Virus record (IMG/VR): IMGVR_UViG_3300008108_004834
Span: 1-64,000 of that record
DNA length: 64,000 nt
Source of the DNA: a virus
Direction: 5' to 3' (one strand)
The translations under genes and the position numbers were made by a program. A model generated the notes under the pieces. The model saw only the letters and a list, made by a program, of their open reading frames with translations, did no database searches and was not told the DNA's origin. Positions 45,379 to 55,529 of the stretch are shown here, in pieces (position 1 is the first letter of the stretch; every line of letters begins with the position of its first letter).

Positions 45379-46098
45379 ATGCCTTTACCAAAAATTGCCA
45401 CACCAACATATGAGTTGGAATTACCTTCAACTGGTCAAACTATAAAATTTAGACCATTTTTAGTCAAAGAAGAAAAATTGCTAGTCATCGCTTTAGAATC
45501 TGAAGATACTAAGCAAATTACTAATGCAATTAAAACAGTAATTAAAAACTGTATTGAAACTAAGAATGTCAAAGTGGAAAATTTACCTACATTTGATATA
45601 GAGTATCTTTTCCTTAACATTCGGGGTAAGTCTGTTGGTGAAGAGATAGAAGTAAATGTATTCTGCCCAGATGACGGAGAAACTTCTGTTCCTGTTAAAA
45701 TTAACGTAGACGATATCAAAGTTCAACGTAATAATAAACACTCCAATAAAATTAAACTTGACGATTCTCTAATGATGGAAATGAAGTATCCATCTCTAGA
45801 TCAGTTCATTAAAAACAATTTTGACTTGTCTAGTAATAATGCAATGGAGCAATCATTTGAACTTGTTGCTTCTTGTGTGGATAAAATTTACACAGAAGAT
45901 GAAGTTTGGGCATCTGCTGATGTATCTAAGAAAGAACTTTTAGAATTTCTGGACCAAATGAATTCTTCTCAATTTAAACAAATTGAAAGGTTCTTTGAAA
46001 CAATGCCCAAACTTTCTCATAAAATCAAGGTTAAAAATCCAAGGACTGAGGTTGAAAGTGAAGTTGTTCTTGAGGGACTATCAAGTTTTTTCGCATAG
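45379..46098 (+). CDS. 26: Baseplate hub protein gp26-like / tail assembly chaperone
   Basis: 239 residues: MPLPKIATPTYELELPSTGQ, then KFRPFLVKEEKLLVIALESE, the pattern of the T4 baseplate (gp26-type) family. Place directly before a small second frame and the tape-measure gene is that of tail assembly chaperones. The end reads AGT TTT TTC GCA TAG: T TTT TTC is a possible -1 slippery site leading into the next frame. Confidence 0.82.
   Translation: MPLPKIATPTYELELPSTGQTIKFRPFLVKEEKLLVIALESEDTKQITNAIKTVIKNCIETKNVKVENLPTFDIEYLFLNIRGKSVGEEIEVNVFCPDDGETSVPVKINVDDIKVQRNNKHSNKIKLDDSLMMEMKYPSLDQFIKNNFDLSSNNAMEQSFELVASCVDKIYTEDEVWASADVSKKELLEFLDQMNSSQFKQIERFFETMPKLSHKIKVKNPRTEVESEVVLEGLSSFFA
46086..46092 (+). 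promoter_or_regulatory. Candidate -1 frameshift site between gp26 and gp51
   Basis: T TTT TTC in the gp26 frame, two codons before its stop. The -1 frame runs without a stop into the 60-residue gp51-like frame. No strong downstream stem is seen. Confidence 0.5.
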
Positions 46099-46109
46099 GA
46101 ATGTCCCAT

Positions 46110-46283
46110 ATGGATCTCAAGGCTTATTTTAGTCTCAACTTTTCGTTAATGCAGTATCATAAATATTCATTGACTGAAATTGAAAATATGATTCCTTGGG
46201 AGAGGGATATTTATGTTGAATTCCTAAGACAGCATTTAGAAGAAGAAGAGTTAAAACAGAAACAACAAACTAATGGCTGGTAA
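46110..46283 (+). CDS. 51: gp51-like hub assembly protein / second tail chaperone frame
   Basis: MDLKAYFSLNFSLMQYHKYS, then LTEIENMIPWERDIYVEFLR and a charged tail; 57 residues from this ATG, 60 from ATG 46101. AGGA nine bases before 46110 supports separate initiation there. The sequence (YHKYSLTEIENMPW-like) resembles the second frame of tail assembly chaperones (lambda T type), so it may also be made as a gp26 fusion. It ends inside the start of the tape-measure gene. Confidence 0.65.
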   Translation: MDLKAYFSLNFSLMQYHKYSLTEIENMIPWERDIYVEFLRQHLEEEELKQKQQTNGW

Positions 46284-49095
46284 TTTTACTCTACCTACAG
46301 AAAATATTGATGAGGTAATTTTAAGATTACTGGCCTTAGAACCTAATGAAATAGATGAACTTGATTACGAGACTTATAAAAACAATTTAAGAGAAATTTT
46401 AGTCGGAGTAACCACATTAAAAAGAAAAATTGGTGATACTGAATTTAATCTTATAAAAGATGAATTTAAAAGAGTAAGAGGAAAGAAAGGTAGATTTAAA
46501 ATTAAATTCAAGAAATCAAAGGTAACTGCCAATGGGTTAGGTCTTGGTGGAGTTAGAAAGCAGGTTGCAGGGACTCAAAGGAGACTGATGATTGCTCCTG
46601 TTGGGGGAGTTCCTAGAGGGGCTAAAGAAAAAATAGAAACGGTTTCTAAAGGAAGAGACAGTCAGTTTAATATTTTAGAAAGAATTAGTAATTCATTAGA
46701 TTCTATTGTTAAAACATTAACAGATATTAATAAAGATAATAAAAAAAGAATTGATACTGAAAGAAAAGATACGGAAAGTAAAAAAAGATTTGGTAAGGAG
46801 AGGGAATTAGAATCTAAAGTATTTGATGGAATAAAAAATGTAGTATCTGCTATTACCAAACCTTTTCAATCTATTTGGGATAAAATTATTAATTTTATTA
46901 AAAATATTATTCTTGGTAGAATTTTAATAAAGTTAGTAGATTGGATTGCTGATCCAAAAAATCAAGGAAAAATAAAAAGTATTATTAGATTCTTTAAAGA
47001 TTGGTGGCCAGCACTACTTGGTGGTTATGTTTTATTTGGCACAACTTTTGGAAAACTTGTTCGTTCCACTGTGGGGATGGTGGGAAGATTTATCTTTCAA
47101 ATCGGAAAGGTTGCAATTCCACAACTTTTAAAGTTCATTAAAACACCTTTGGGAAAAGGAGTTGCTCTATTCACTGCAGGAGCAACTATACCGGCAATGT
47201 TCCCCGGAACTGTTAATGAACAAGAGAGAAAGACTTCACAATCTCCGGGAAGTGCAGCGGATAAAATAAGACAACTTCAACAACAAAAAGCAAGTCTTAA
47301 TATATTTGAACGATTGCAAGGAAAAGGATCTGAGATTGATGAACAGATACGTTATTTACAAACTGGAAAAACTAAATCATATGGATTTAATGGTGGTGGA
47401 TTTGCCGGTCTAATAAGAGGTCCAAAAGGAAGAGATAAAGTACCAGCGATGCTCACCGATGGTGAGTTTGTGATGTCTGCTGGTGCAGTTCAAAAGTATG
47501 GTATTAATACTCTGGAAGCAATGAATGCTTCTGGAGGTGGAACAAATCAACCCCAAGTCGTTGCAGGAACAACATATGCTTATGGTGGAGGACGTATTGG
47601 GGGCCCTGAGAAAGACTCTGGGGGATATTCTGGTAATTTATCTAACGATCCAGTATCTTCCATTAAAAAGTTTATAAAGCACAAACTTGGATATGATGTA
47701 GATAAACCAAATACTTGGGGGTCATCTTTTCGTACAGGAATTTCTGGTATATCAGGATCAGGATCAGTATCAGGTTCCAGATATAAATTTCCAGAAAAGT
47801 TACCCAATTTAAGAGATATTACTAATCGTGGATTAGAGTTAGCAAATCAGTCTTATAATACTATTAAAAATCCAAATATACAAAGAGATATTACTAATCG
47901 TGGGCTAGAGTTAGCAAATCAGTCTTATAATACTATTAAAAATCCAAATACACTAAGATATGGAAAAGATAGGTTAAATGATATTGGAACAACAATAAAA
48001 GATAAACTTGTTCAATATTATGATTATCCATTAGCATCTCTTGAAAAATATGGAACAAATAGGGAAGATGCATTAATTAAATCTGGCGAACTGAAACCTG
48101 GAGCAGCTCTAACAAAAACGACACAAGCAAATCTTGATAAAAGTGACGCTTGGATTAATAGTCTTTATGATTCCAAGAGAGATAAAGGTCCAATCGGATC
48201 GGTCAAGAAAAGATTTCAAGATATTCAAAATAAAGGACTTTTTGCGGATCCTACTGCATTATTGGGACTAAAAAGTGAAGGGTTTGAAAAATTCGTGGAA
48301 AAGGCATCGGGGGGAAGAATTAAAAATTTTGGTGCCAAATTAACTGGTCTGCAATATGCAGCAAAAGGATTAATGGGTCCACTTGGAAAGGCATCTAGAA
48401 TTGATGATGGTGGATCTCTAGGTAGATATGTTAGACCTGCGATGTTGGAGGCACAGAGAAGAGGTCAAGGGGGTGTTGGGGCAATTGGACTGGGACAGAA
48501 TGATTACAATAGATTGATGGGAGATAAACTTGCTAATCTTGCTTTGGGGCAATTCAACTTTAGGGTTGATAAGAGTGGAAGAGCAACAACTGATGATACT
48601 TATGAAGCAAATAAATCTGCAGGTGAATATTTTAAGACTGCAAGACAATCATTGAAATCTGGTGACGTTGGTGGAGCTTTATTTAAGGCTGTTTCTGGGG
48701 TATTGAGAATAAATCAAAATACTGGTTGGGGAAATTTGAGACCGGGTGGATTGGGTATTGACCTGGGGGGTGGTTTTACGCCAACGGATAATAAGGGAAA
48801 ACCATTACCGCCAACAAAATCAAAATCTCCAGTTACTATGTACGGTCCTAATGATCCACGAAGAAAGCAATCTGGGTCATATAAATCTAGATTTGCTCGC
48901 CCAAGAAACGCTGGAGTTGCACCAGTAAAACCACCGGTTAGACCAAAACGAAGAACAAAATCAGACTTAGTTGGTAGTGGGGGAAGAAGCAGTGGAATAA
49001 AATCTTCCAATACCCAAAAACCAAAAACAGTAAGTCCAACACATCCAAAGGGAACAAGAACTTCTCAATCTACACTGGGAATTAATAAAAGATAA
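46273..49095 (+). CDS. Tape-measure-like tail protein I
   Basis: 940 residues. An N-terminal helical, lysine-rich part with coiled coils (1-200), hydrophobic stretches near 205-225 and 250-320 (for example WWPALLGGYVLFGTTFG), then a long glycine-rich region with FAGLIRGPKGRDKVPAMLTD followed by GEFVMSAGAVQKYG, a motif common in tape-measure proteins. A tandem 24-residue repeat (RDITNRGLELANQSY...) lies at 514-561. It takes the place of T4 gp29 or gp28. It determines tail length or forms the tail lumen. Confidence 0.75.
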   Translation: MAGNFTLPTENIDEVILRLLALEPNEIDELDYETYKNNLREILVGVTTLKRKIGDTEFNLIKDEFKRVRGKKGRFKIKFKKSKVTANGLGLGGVRKQVAGTQRRLMIAPVGGVPRGAKEKIETVSKGRDSQFNILERISNSLDSIVKTLTDINKDNKKRIDTERKDTESKKRFGKERELESKVFDGIKNVVSAITKPFQSIWDKIINFIKNIILGRILIKLVDWIADPKNQGKIKSIIRFFKDWWPALLGGYVLFGTTFGKLVRSTVGMVGRFIFQIGKVAIPQLLKFIKTPLGKGVALFTAGATIPAMFPGTVNEQERKTSQSPGSAADKIRQLQQQKASLNIFERLQGKGSEIDEQIRYLQTGKTKSYGFNGGGFAGLIRGPKGRDKVPAMLTDGEFVMSAGAVQKYGINTLEAMNASGGGTNQPQVVAGTTYAYGGGRIGGPEKDSGGYSGNLSNDPVSSIKKFIKHKLGYDVDKPNTWGSSFRTGISGISGSGSVSGSRYKFPEKLPNLRDITNRGLELANQSYNTIKNPNIQRDITNRGLELANQSYNTIKNPNTLRYGKDRLNDIGTTIKDKLVQYYDYPLASLEKYGTNREDALIKSGELKPGAALTKTTQANLDKSDAWINSLYDSKRDKGPIGSVKKRFQDIQNKGLFADPTALLGLKSEGFEKFVEKASGGRIKNFGAKLTGLQYAAKGLMGPLGKASRIDDGGSLGRYVRPAMLEAQRRGQGGVGAIGLGQNDYNRLMGDKLANLALGQFNFRVDKSGRATTDDTYEANKSAGEYFKTARQSLKSGDVGGALFKAVSGVLRINQNTGWGNLRPGGLGIDLGGGFTPTDNKGKPLPPTKSKSPVTMYGPNDPRRKQSGSYKSRFARPRNAGVAPVKPPVRPKRRTKSDLVGSGGRSSGIKSSNTQKPKTVSPTHPKGTRTSQSTLGINKR
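47812..47955 (+). repeat. Tandem 72-bp repeat in the tape-measure gene
   Basis: Two 72-bp units (47812-47883 and 47884-47955) differ at only a few bases and encode twice the same 24 residues starting RDITNRGLELANQS. Confidence 0.9.
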
Positions 49096-52000
49096 TGACA
49101 AAATTACTCCCTTCTTCAACTTCTGCTATTATTAAATCACAAAAAAGTGCGGTTATAAATTCCAAAAAACTTTTTAATATAAAATCAAAAACTACTCTTC
49201 TTGATGGATTCGCTGATCAAAAAGTGGGATCTTTTAACGGGTCTCTATCTCATATTGAGAAAAAAATTATTATAGTTGATAAACTTTTAAAGGAATCTTT
49301 ATTTCTATCAAGAAAAGAAGACCAATCAAAAAGAAAAGGCAAAGAACAAGAAAAGTTTTCTTCTAAGGAAAAGGAGTTAGAAACAAAGAAACCACCCACA
49401 GTAAAAGGTATAAAACTTCCAAGTCTACCGAAAATGGGATTTTTTGGGTGGATTAAAAATTTTATTACACAAACTATTCTTGGATTTTTTGCGGTAAGAT
49501 TAATAGAATTTCTTCCTCAACTTTTGAAAATACTTCCAGTAATTATTAAAGTAAGTGATTTTATTGTTAATGTTGGGGGTAAATTACTTGATGGACTTAT
49601 AACTTTTGTTGATTGGGGATATAAAGCATATGATACTACTCGCGGATTTGTTAAAAATACTTTTGGCGAAAATGGGGCAAAACAATTTGATCATCTTTCC
49701 AGTTTATTAAATAAGTTTTTAAATCTTGCAATCATTGCTGGAATGGTTGCTTCTGGGTCTGGAAGATTTAGTAGTGGTAAAGGACCTACGCCAAGTACAA
49801 GACCAAGGCCTGGAACTGGAGGAAGACCAAGAGTAACAACGTCAGGTGGAGGCCGGGCTGGTGGATTTGACTTAAGAAATCCTTTTAGACAAAGACCAAC
49901 GATTACTACAAGTGCCGGTAAAAAAGGATTACTCTCTTCTATTAGACCTCTTCTTAAGAGAATACCACTACCTGTTATTGGCGCATTAATTGATTTTGGG
50001 TTGTCTGTAGCACTTGGAGAAAATCCAGGAAGAGCAGCATTTAGAGCAATTGGAGCGGGCCTTCTTGGCGCTGTTGGAGTAGCAGCAGGATCAGTTATTC
50101 CAGTTGCTGGTAATTTTATTGGCGGATTACTTGGTGGTGCGGCTGGAGATGCAATTGGTGGTGCTCTGTATGATGCATTTTTCGGATCTGGAGTTAAACC
50201 AAATAAAGGAAAAACAGTCAAAGCTGCAGGTGGAGGGAGACCTAGTACTAAATCCGGAAGAACTATTAAGAAAAAAAGAAAATCAAGAACACTATCATTT
50301 ACGCCAAGAAGAATAAGACCCGGTGCTAATGCTGGGGGAGAAGATAAAGTTCAATCAATTTTTCCAAATCCATCTAAACCTGGAGGAATGTTTGGATTTT
50401 TGGGTGGATTGTTTGGCGAGAATAAACAAGAAGAACCACAAAAACCAAAAGAAAAAACAGCAAACCCTCAAGAGTTTTTGGTTAAAAGTAATGATGTTCT
50501 TGGAAAATCTGATTTCTTCGGTCCATTCTTTACACTTGCAATTAAAACAGTTCTTGGGCAAAAACCAGATATTTTAGATTATAGAAATGCTGGAAGAGGA
50601 TTAAATGCCTGGATGCAGACTACCTTTAAATCAAGTTCTATTGGGTTTGCTGGAGGTGGTGAAGTAGACATTAAACAACTTTTCTCCGGAGAAGACCTCT
50701 CAGATGCGATTGCAAAATCTGTTGAAGATTCTGTATCAAAGGAAGTTGATATGACTATTCGTGATTTGGCGAAAGAAATATCTTTGAGACCAGTTGGTAG
50801 AGAAGAGATGATTCGAGAGAATATTAAGAAGGGTACTGAAGCAGGAGCAACTGGAGGTGGTGGAGGTGGTGAAGTGGGAGGAACTACTGGTGTAGGAACA
50901 GTAGAGCAGAGAGCAATGCTTGATGCAATATCTTTTGCCGAAGGAACTAAAGCAAGTTATGGCACTGTTTTTGGTGGGAAAGTTATTCCGGAATTGGCTA
51001 GAGGTGAAATGACTGTCTCCCAAGTTCTTGAAATGCAAAGAACTGGAAGGTTTAACGGAATACAATACATACCACCCAATTCTTATGATTCTGATGCAAC
51101 TGGTAGATATCAGTTTATGTCTTATACTTTGAAAGAAGAAATTGGAAAACAAGGTGTAAAAATGGATGACAAATTTACACCATCTCTTCAAGATAAATTG
51201 ATATTGGGAAGAATAACTAGAATGAGGGGAGTTACTGCAGAACTTCTTAAAAAAGAAGGAATGAGTGCGGCAGTAATGGATAGGTTGGCCCCAGAGTTTG
51301 CTTCTTTTCCATATTCACCAAAAGGAAATAGAAGTTATTATGGACAACCAGTGAAAAGTCCGGAATCTATTAGAAACGCATATAACAAAGCACTTGGAAT
51401 TCAAAGAGAACTTGCTTCTACACAATCTGAAAAAGGAGGAGGAACACTTGGATCTAAAAAAGGAAATTTAGATGAAGCTCAAAGAATTGCCCAAAGTATG
51501 GGTCTTACAATGACTAGTGGAACAAGAGGACCTCGTTATCCAGGCGATAGAAGTCTTCATATACAGGGAAGAGCAAGAGATTTTTCTAATGATTCTGTTG
51601 GTAGAGGAACTCCACAACAATTAGCATATGCCAAAAAGATGGTAAATGAGTTTGGGTCATCTCTTACTCAATTAATATATACGCCTTTGGGATATGGAAT
51701 TGCCAACGGAAAAAAGGTTCCGTTAAGTTACTGGGGAGAGAGTACTAATAGAGGACACTATAATCACGTTCACGTTGCATATGAAAAAGGTGGAGAAACA
51801 TTGGATGGCCCACATACAGCATTAATTGGAGAAAAGGGGAAAGAATATGTTATTGATGCAGATTCATATGAAGAGACAGAAAGAGTTGCACCTGGATTAT
51901 TGGACATCCTTAACTATAATGTCCACGATAAAACTTCATTGCAAAAAAATATGCCAGCAATCATTGGTTCTCTAAGTCAATATGCCGATTATGAAATGAC

Positions 52001-52154
52001 GTATTCTGAACCAGAAGTTGCATTTATACCGATACCTTTGCAAGATTCTGTTGGTGACTATGGAACTACATCTAGACCCTCAGTTTCTTATGATAGTATA
52101 TCATCTATAGATAGTATATCATCACAAATCAGCGACTCTTTAATGTACGGATAA
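49095..52154 (+). CDS. Tail protein II with lytic transglycosylase and peptidase domains
   Basis: 1019 residues. N-terminal helical part and membrane-like segments (about 110-160 and 290-370, rich in G and A); then at about 605-780 a lambda-endolysin-like (GH104) domain: MLDAISFAEGTK with catalytic Glu, DATGRYQFMSYTL and SYYGQP; at about 795-905 an M15/VanY-like part: SLHIQGRARDFS and HYNHVHVAYE (His, Asp, His zinc pattern). Next is GPHTALIGEKGKEYVIDA, a tape-measure-type motif. It probably travels in the tail and opens peptidoglycan during DNA entry. Confidence 0.78.
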   Translation: MTKLLPSSTSAIIKSQKSAVINSKKLFNIKSKTTLLDGFADQKVGSFNGSLSHIEKKIIIVDKLLKESLFLSRKEDQSKRKGKEQEKFSSKEKELETKKPPTVKGIKLPSLPKMGFFGWIKNFITQTILGFFAVRLIEFLPQLLKILPVIIKVSDFIVNVGGKLLDGLITFVDWGYKAYDTTRGFVKNTFGENGAKQFDHLSSLLNKFLNLAIIAGMVASGSGRFSSGKGPTPSTRPRPGTGGRPRVTTSGGGRAGGFDLRNPFRQRPTITTSAGKKGLLSSIRPLLKRIPLPVIGALIDFGLSVALGENPGRAAFRAIGAGLLGAVGVAAGSVIPVAGNFIGGLLGGAAGDAIGGALYDAFFGSGVKPNKGKTVKAAGGGRPSTKSGRTIKKKRKSRTLSFTPRRIRPGANAGGEDKVQSIFPNPSKPGGMFGFLGGLFGENKQEEPQKPKEKTANPQEFLVKSNDVLGKSDFFGPFFTLAIKTVLGQKPDILDYRNAGRGLNAWMQTTFKSSSIGFAGGGEVDIKQLFSGEDLSDAIAKSVEDSVSKEVDMTIRDLAKEISLRPVGREEMIRENIKKGTEAGATGGGGGGEVGGTTGVGTVEQRAMLDAISFAEGTKASYGTVFGGKVIPELARGEMTVSQVLEMQRTGRFNGIQYIPPNSYDSDATGRYQFMSYTLKEEIGKQGVKMDDKFTPSLQDKLILGRITRMRGVTAELLKKEGMSAAVMDRLAPEFASFPYSPKGNRSYYGQPVKSPESIRNAYNKALGIQRELASTQSEKGGGTLGSKKGNLDEAQRIAQSMGLTMTSGTRGPRYPGDRSLHIQGRARDFSNDSVGRGTPQQLAYAKKMVNEFGSSLTQLIYTPLGYGIANGKKVPLSYWGESTNRGHYNHVHVAYEKGGETLDGPHTALIGEKGKEYVIDADSYEETERVAPGLLDILNYNVHDKTSLQKNMPAIIGSLSQYADYEMTYSEPEVAFIPIPLQDSVGDYGTTSRPSVSYDSISSIDSISSQISDSLMYG

Positions 52155-52157
52155 GAA

Positions 52158-53501
52158 ATGATAGATGTAACAGAATCACTCAAGAAGAGTAATAATAACA
52201 TTCCTATTTTTGAACTTTTTCCAAATGCAGGAGGGGACCCAATTGCATTAAATAAGGGAGTTGCAGAATTACATTATTACGAAAATATCTTATCAGAGAG
52301 TATTCGTATTTCTGCAGTAGTTGTTGATACTGGAAATGCTTCGCCTGCAAATGATGGTACTGGAGCATCAATAGGATTTGCAGAAGCTCTTAAAATAGGT
52401 AATGGGGAAAAGATCTATTTACAGATAGAAGATGGATTTAATCCTCCAAATAAACTTTCCTTTATTACCGAGGAAAAATCATTTCATCTGAATCAAACGG
52501 AAAAAATATCAGAGCATACTCAAAAGAGCGTTTTTTCGCTTGATATAGTATCAAAGGAATTTCTTAAAAATGAATTATCAGACACAAGAGTAGTTAAAAG
52601 ATATGATGGAAAAATATCAGATCATATTGAAAAAATCTTAAAGGAAAACTTAAAAACAGAAAAGGAACTTGATATTGAAGTAACCGAAAATAGATTCAAT
52701 TTTATTGGAACAACTAAAAAACCATTTTGGACAATCTATTGGTTAGCAAAAAAATCAATTCCAAATATACCAGATGCTTTTGGTAAAACTGCTGGATTCC
52801 TATTTTTTGAAACTGCCGATGGATATAAATTTAAATCAGTAGATAAACTTTTTGATCGTATTGCAATCAAAAAATACATCTTTAATAACACAACTTCAAC
52901 TATAGTTCCTGTTGGATATGATGGAAAAATCTTGAATTATGAATCAACGGATTCTAGTGATTTTCAATCAAAACTACAAATAGGAACATATAATTCTGAA
53001 AATAAAGGAGTTGATGCTTTTGAAAGTTTTTACAATCAAAAACCAATTGATCTGGATTTACAAGAACCTGTAGTTATCACAGGAGGAACTGACTTTAAGT
53101 TTGTAAATAAAGAATTTACAAATTTTCCAAGTCGTTTTAGTTGGAGTTTAGATTCTGTTGGATTCTTACCTGATGGAAATAGTTTAACAGAACAACTTAA
53201 GAAATCAAAGGAACTTGATATTGACAAACAACAAATACAAAGTCGGGCTGCATCAAGATATAATCAATTATTTACAGTAACACTAAAAATAACTCTTGCT
53301 GGCGACTTTAGTTTGCGGGCGGGTGACTTAATACATTGCGATTTTCCAGAACTTTCTACTAAACCAAATCCAAGTTATAATCCAAGAATGAGTGGAGTTT
53401 ATATGATTTCTGCATTATGCCATTCTATTTCTAATAATGAAACATATACTAACTTAGAATTAATTCGCGATTCTTATGGAAGAAAACCTGCACAGATGTA
53501 A
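52158..53501 (+). CDS. 27: Baseplate hub protein gp27-like
   Basis: 447 residues. IPIFELFPNAGGDPIALNKG at the N-terminus, and near the end FSLRAGDLIHCDFPELS and GVYMISALCHSISNNETYTN, followed by LELIRDSYGRKP, typical of gp27/gpD-like hub proteins. It forms the trimeric hub ring that holds gp5. Stop overlaps a late box. Confidence 0.85.
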   Translation: MIDVTESLKKSNNNIPIFELFPNAGGDPIALNKGVAELHYYENILSESIRISAVVVDTGNASPANDGTGASIGFAEALKIGNGEKIYLQIEDGFNPPNKLSFITEEKSFHLNQTEKISEHTQKSVFSLDIVSKEFLKNELSDTRVVKRYDGKISDHIEKILKENLKTEKELDIEVTENRFNFIGTTKKPFWTIYWLAKKSIPNIPDAFGKTAGFLFFETADGYKFKSVDKLFDRIAIKKYIFNNTTSTIVPVGYDGKILNYESTDSSDFQSKLQIGTYNSENKGVDAFESFYNQKPIDLDLQEPVVITGGTDFKFVNKEFTNFPSRFSWSLDSVGFLPDGNSLTEQLKKSKELDIDKQQIQSRAASRYNQLFTVTLKITLAGDFSLRAGDLIHCDFPELSTKPNPSYNPRMSGVYMISALCHSISNNETYTNLELIRDSYGRKPAQM

Positions 53502-53507
53502 TAAATA
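53500..53507 (+). promoter_or_regulatory. Late promoter box at the gp27 stop
   Basis: AATAAATA sharing bases with the TAA of gp27, 34 bp before ATG 53534. Confidence 0.55.
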
Positions 53508-53533
53508 ATAATTAAATGTACATAGTATCCCAT

Positions 53534-53749
53534 ATGGGAAGAACACTACAGCAGCACATTAATGATGATAGAAATGAATTAGACAATCCAAATACAAATG
53601 GGCAACGTAGGCGTCATTTGGAAGATGAGTTAACTTCTCTTGAGAAGTATCAAACCAATCATCCAGAAGATGAGCACGATCCTTCATCGTTAGAATTGTA
53701 TTGCGATTCTAATCCAGATGCTTTTGAATGTAGAATTTATGAAGATTGA
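53534..53749 (+). CDS. Small hub-operon protein (71 aa)
   Basis: MGRTLQQHINDDRNELDNPN, charged and helical, with ELYCDSNPDAFECR at the end. An ATG at 53516 would add six residues but lies almost at the expected transcription start. Unknown. Confidence 0.6.
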   Translation: MGRTLQQHINDDRNELDNPNTNGQRRRHLEDELTSLEKYQTNHPEDEHDPSSLELYCDSNPDAFECRIYED

Positions 53750-53751
53750 TT

Positions 53752-55527
53752 ATGTCTGACGTAACAACTGGAAAAGGTTTTGATTCTGAGTTTTTAACAC
53801 ATCCGCCAAGGTGGTTTGGTCGTATTGAATCCAGTGAAACTTGGAGAGATAATATTGCCGCACAAAAATTTGATCAATTACCTGATATAAAAGGTTGGGG
53901 ATATCGTTATAAAGTAAGAATCTTTAGTTGGCATACTGGAGATATGAATGTAGTACCTCCAGATCAAATGGTAATGGCAAATGTAATTTTGCCAGTGACT
54001 TCTGGATCTGGTTTAGGTGGATTTGGAGAAACTCCATGTCTTTCTGCCGGATGCATTGTTACCGGATTTTTTATGGATGGAATGGGTGGTCAAGAACCCT
54101 ATATTGATGGAGTTCTTGGAAACTCAAACAATAACGTACCTAAAGAGAGGGGCGGACCGCCGCCAAATAATAATCCAACTCCCTCGGGTTCTTCTGCGCA
54201 GAATTTAGATAATTTAACTACTGCTCAATTAAAAAATCTTTTAAATCCAGCAAAAACGCCAACAAAAGAAGAATTTGCTGCGGCTTCGGCGGCGCGACAA
54301 GCAGCGACATCTGCGGGTCTTCCCAAAGACGAAATTGAAAGGCAAGTTCTTTTGGCAACAGTAAAGGCATCTCAACCTGAGCAATCTACTCCTAGACAAT
54401 TAAAAGAAGTTCAGAGTACCCTTGGTTATCAGTTATATGATTCAACTTTTAATAATCCAAATATAGCAAAACTTCCAGATTTTAGAACGGTTAGTAAGTT
54501 AAATCTTGGTGGCGTTCCTGGACCATCTAACTTTCCACTATATACTTTTGATTCTTTACATCTCGATCCAGTTAAATCTTACTTGATGCAGGATGAAGAT
54601 AAAAAGATTTTAAGACCATTGATTAGTCCTTGTAAGAAAAAAAATTCGGAATTAAAGGGCATTCAAAGAGTTATTAAAAATTTATTAAATACAGTAGAGC
54701 AACTTAAAAAGTATGCGGGAGAGGCAACCGCATTTGCAAATTCAATACTAACAAAAGTTCAAAATGCCGTAAGTGAAGCCTCATCATATATTTCTTCATT
54801 TATGACATCTATACTTGGTAATGTAATGTCTTATATCCAGAATAAGATTTCTGATGGAGTGAAAGAAATTAAAGGATTTTTATTTCCGGGAGAATTTCCG
54901 GGATTTACTTCAATAGTGGAAACTGGACTGGAAGGTATTAATTGTGTTTTTCAGAAAATAGGTAGAGCATTAAAATCTATTTTTGAGGATCTTCTTCTCA
55001 AACTTCTGGATAACGCAATTAATGGACCTTTATGTGCAACTGAAACTTTGATTTCTGATTTTCTTGCTGGTGGGGTATTGGATAAAATTAGCAATATAAT
55101 AAATTCTGTTATTAGTCAAATTACACAATTTATTGGTGGCGGAATAACTTCTGTTGTTAGTAATATTTTTAATGCTCTTGATTTTGTAACTGGAATTTTA
55201 GAATTTTTTAAGTGTGATGAGGAAAAATCTTGTCCAGATTATAATGAAATAAATCTTGCTGGACCTGCAGTACCTGGAGGAGATACTCCTTTACCAGTAC
55301 CTGGAGGTAATAAAACACCTTCTGATGGCGATAAGAATGTTGTTGCAGATTCTCAGAATACATCTGAAGGATTAAGTGAAGGTAAGGCAGAAGCACAACC
55401 ACAATCTAATGTTGCTGTCGGAACCGAAAAACCAACAAATCAACTTCAAGTTGGAGAATCTAATCAACAAACTAGAGATGCTGCTAAGCAAGAGAGAGAC
55501 TTAATTAAAAAGACACTAGAATTTTAG
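53752..55527 (+). CDS. 5: Baseplate hub spike protein gp5-like, without lysozyme domain
   Basis: 591 residues. PPRWFGRIESSETWRDNIAA and WGYRYKVRIFSWHTGDMNVV, ending in GQEPYIDGVLGN, match the OB-fold N-terminal domain of T4 gp5. Where T4 has its lysozyme there is instead a long helical region (about 290-500) and a polar tail; no GH24 motif is seen. The lytic activity of the tail is encoded in the gene at 49095. ATG 53752 preferred; an upstream TTG is unlikely. Confidence 0.82.
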   Translation: MSDVTTGKGFDSEFLTHPPRWFGRIESSETWRDNIAAQKFDQLPDIKGWGYRYKVRIFSWHTGDMNVVPPDQMVMANVILPVTSGSGLGGFGETPCLSAGCIVTGFFMDGMGGQEPYIDGVLGNSNNNVPKERGGPPPNNNPTPSGSSAQNLDNLTTAQLKNLLNPAKTPTKEEFAAASAARQAATSAGLPKDEIERQVLLATVKASQPEQSTPRQLKEVQSTLGYQLYDSTFNNPNIAKLPDFRTVSKLNLGGVPGPSNFPLYTFDSLHLDPVKSYLMQDEDKKILRPLISPCKKKNSELKGIQRVIKNLLNTVEQLKKYAGEATAFANSILTKVQNAVSEASSYISSFMTSILGNVMSYIQNKISDGVKEIKGFLFPGEFPGFTSIVETGLEGINCVFQKIGRALKSIFEDLLLKLLDNAINGPLCATETLISDFLAGGVLDKISNIINSVISQITQFIGGGITSVVSNIFNALDFVTGILEFFKCDEEKSCPDYNEINLAGPAVPGGDTPLPVPGGNKTPSDGDKNVVADSQNTSEGLSEGKAEAQPQSNVAVGTEKPTNQLQVGESNQQTRDAAKQERDLIKKTLEF

Positions 55528-55529
55528 TA

